Shown: positions 63,850 to 64,000 of the stretch, one piece after another
Layout: each line of letters opens with the position of its first letter
Numbering within the stretch: the first letter of the stretch is position 1
From: Amoebidium appalachense
Taxonomy: Eukaryota; Ichthyosporea
Length of the DNA: 64,000 nt
Direction of reading: 5' to 3'
NCBI GenBank assembly: GCA_963693365.1
Contig: CAVNZM010000008.1
Coordinates: forward strand, 3,100,001-3,164,000
Notes under the pieces: model-generated
The model's input: the letters and a program-made list of their open reading frames with translations, nothing else
Database searches by the model: none
What the model was told of the DNA's origin: nothing
Program-made: the position numbers and the translations under genes

Positions 63850-64000
63850 GGGGGGGGGGGGAGCTCGAGTATGACCGTACGGTGTAGCCTGAGTTTCAGG
63901 TGATCAAAGAGTCCTATCCACTGAATAACTTTCCATGTTTACGGTTTGGGAACTTGTATGTAAATTGCATCATGCATAGTACTATTGTATGATACGAAGA
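63249..64000. other. Right end of window, no gene recognised
   Basis: Poly-G 63256-63305 and 63808-63860, otherwise unique DNA. A short plus-strand frame after 63655 (VIFPYKEPANLLNRFL) is coding-like but too short to call. Confidence 0.45.

Overview
The window is nuclear DNA of a eukaryote. Protein-coding genes are split into short exons (about 40-360 bases) by GT-AG introns, with at least one GC-AG intron. The gene set is typically eukaryotic: a Fanconi anaemia FANCE homologue, BolA2, pyridoxal kinase, an OTU protease and TFIIIA-like zinc fingers. No tRNA, rRNA or prokaryotic operon was seen. The species cannot be named from sequence alone; a protist or early-branching holozoan-like lineage would fit but is inference. 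The most striking property is a huge load of simple sequence: (CA)n, (GT)n, (CT)n, (GA)n, (GGGA)n and dozens of homopolymeric G or C runs. These fill introns and intergenic DNA, so most long open frames are artefacts of repeats. Real exons were found by joining short conserved frames across phase-compatible splice sites.

Layout: 344-10635 (+) is a FANCE-like gene, 5' end outside the window. 12321-16275 (-) is a complete five-exon BOLA2-like gene. 16300-21500 is poor in microsatellites and holds an element with 49-bp terminal inverted repeats, two retroelement-like frames and a zinc-ribbon-like frame. 21565-23933 (+) is a four-exon gene of unknown function with an acidic tail. 26563-35746 (-) is a glycosyltransferase with at least nine exons. 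36669-37613 (-) is a putative DNA-binding protein, 38245-40405 (-) an OTU-protease/CXC protein and 41555-41908 (-) a signal-anchor exon. 45854-47029 (-) is a single-exon multi-pass membrane protein, divergent from the seven-exon pyridoxal kinase at 48518-55509 (+). 58493-59661 (+) is a zinc-finger gene carrying several lesions. 60236-61354 (+) holds the last three exons of an unknown gene, and 63072-63248 (-) a possible single exon.

The genes do not form a pathway. They cover DNA interstrand-crosslink repair (FANCE), cytosolic iron-sulphur trafficking (BolA2), vitamin B6 salvage (pyridoxal kinase), glycan synthesis, deubiquitination or mobile-element function (OTU/CXC) and transcription. What ties the region together is its repeat architecture: CA or pyrimidine repeats that run directly into 3' splice sites, G tracts that nearly always follow T or GT tracts on the same strand, and two dispersed repeat families bounded by G/C tracts.
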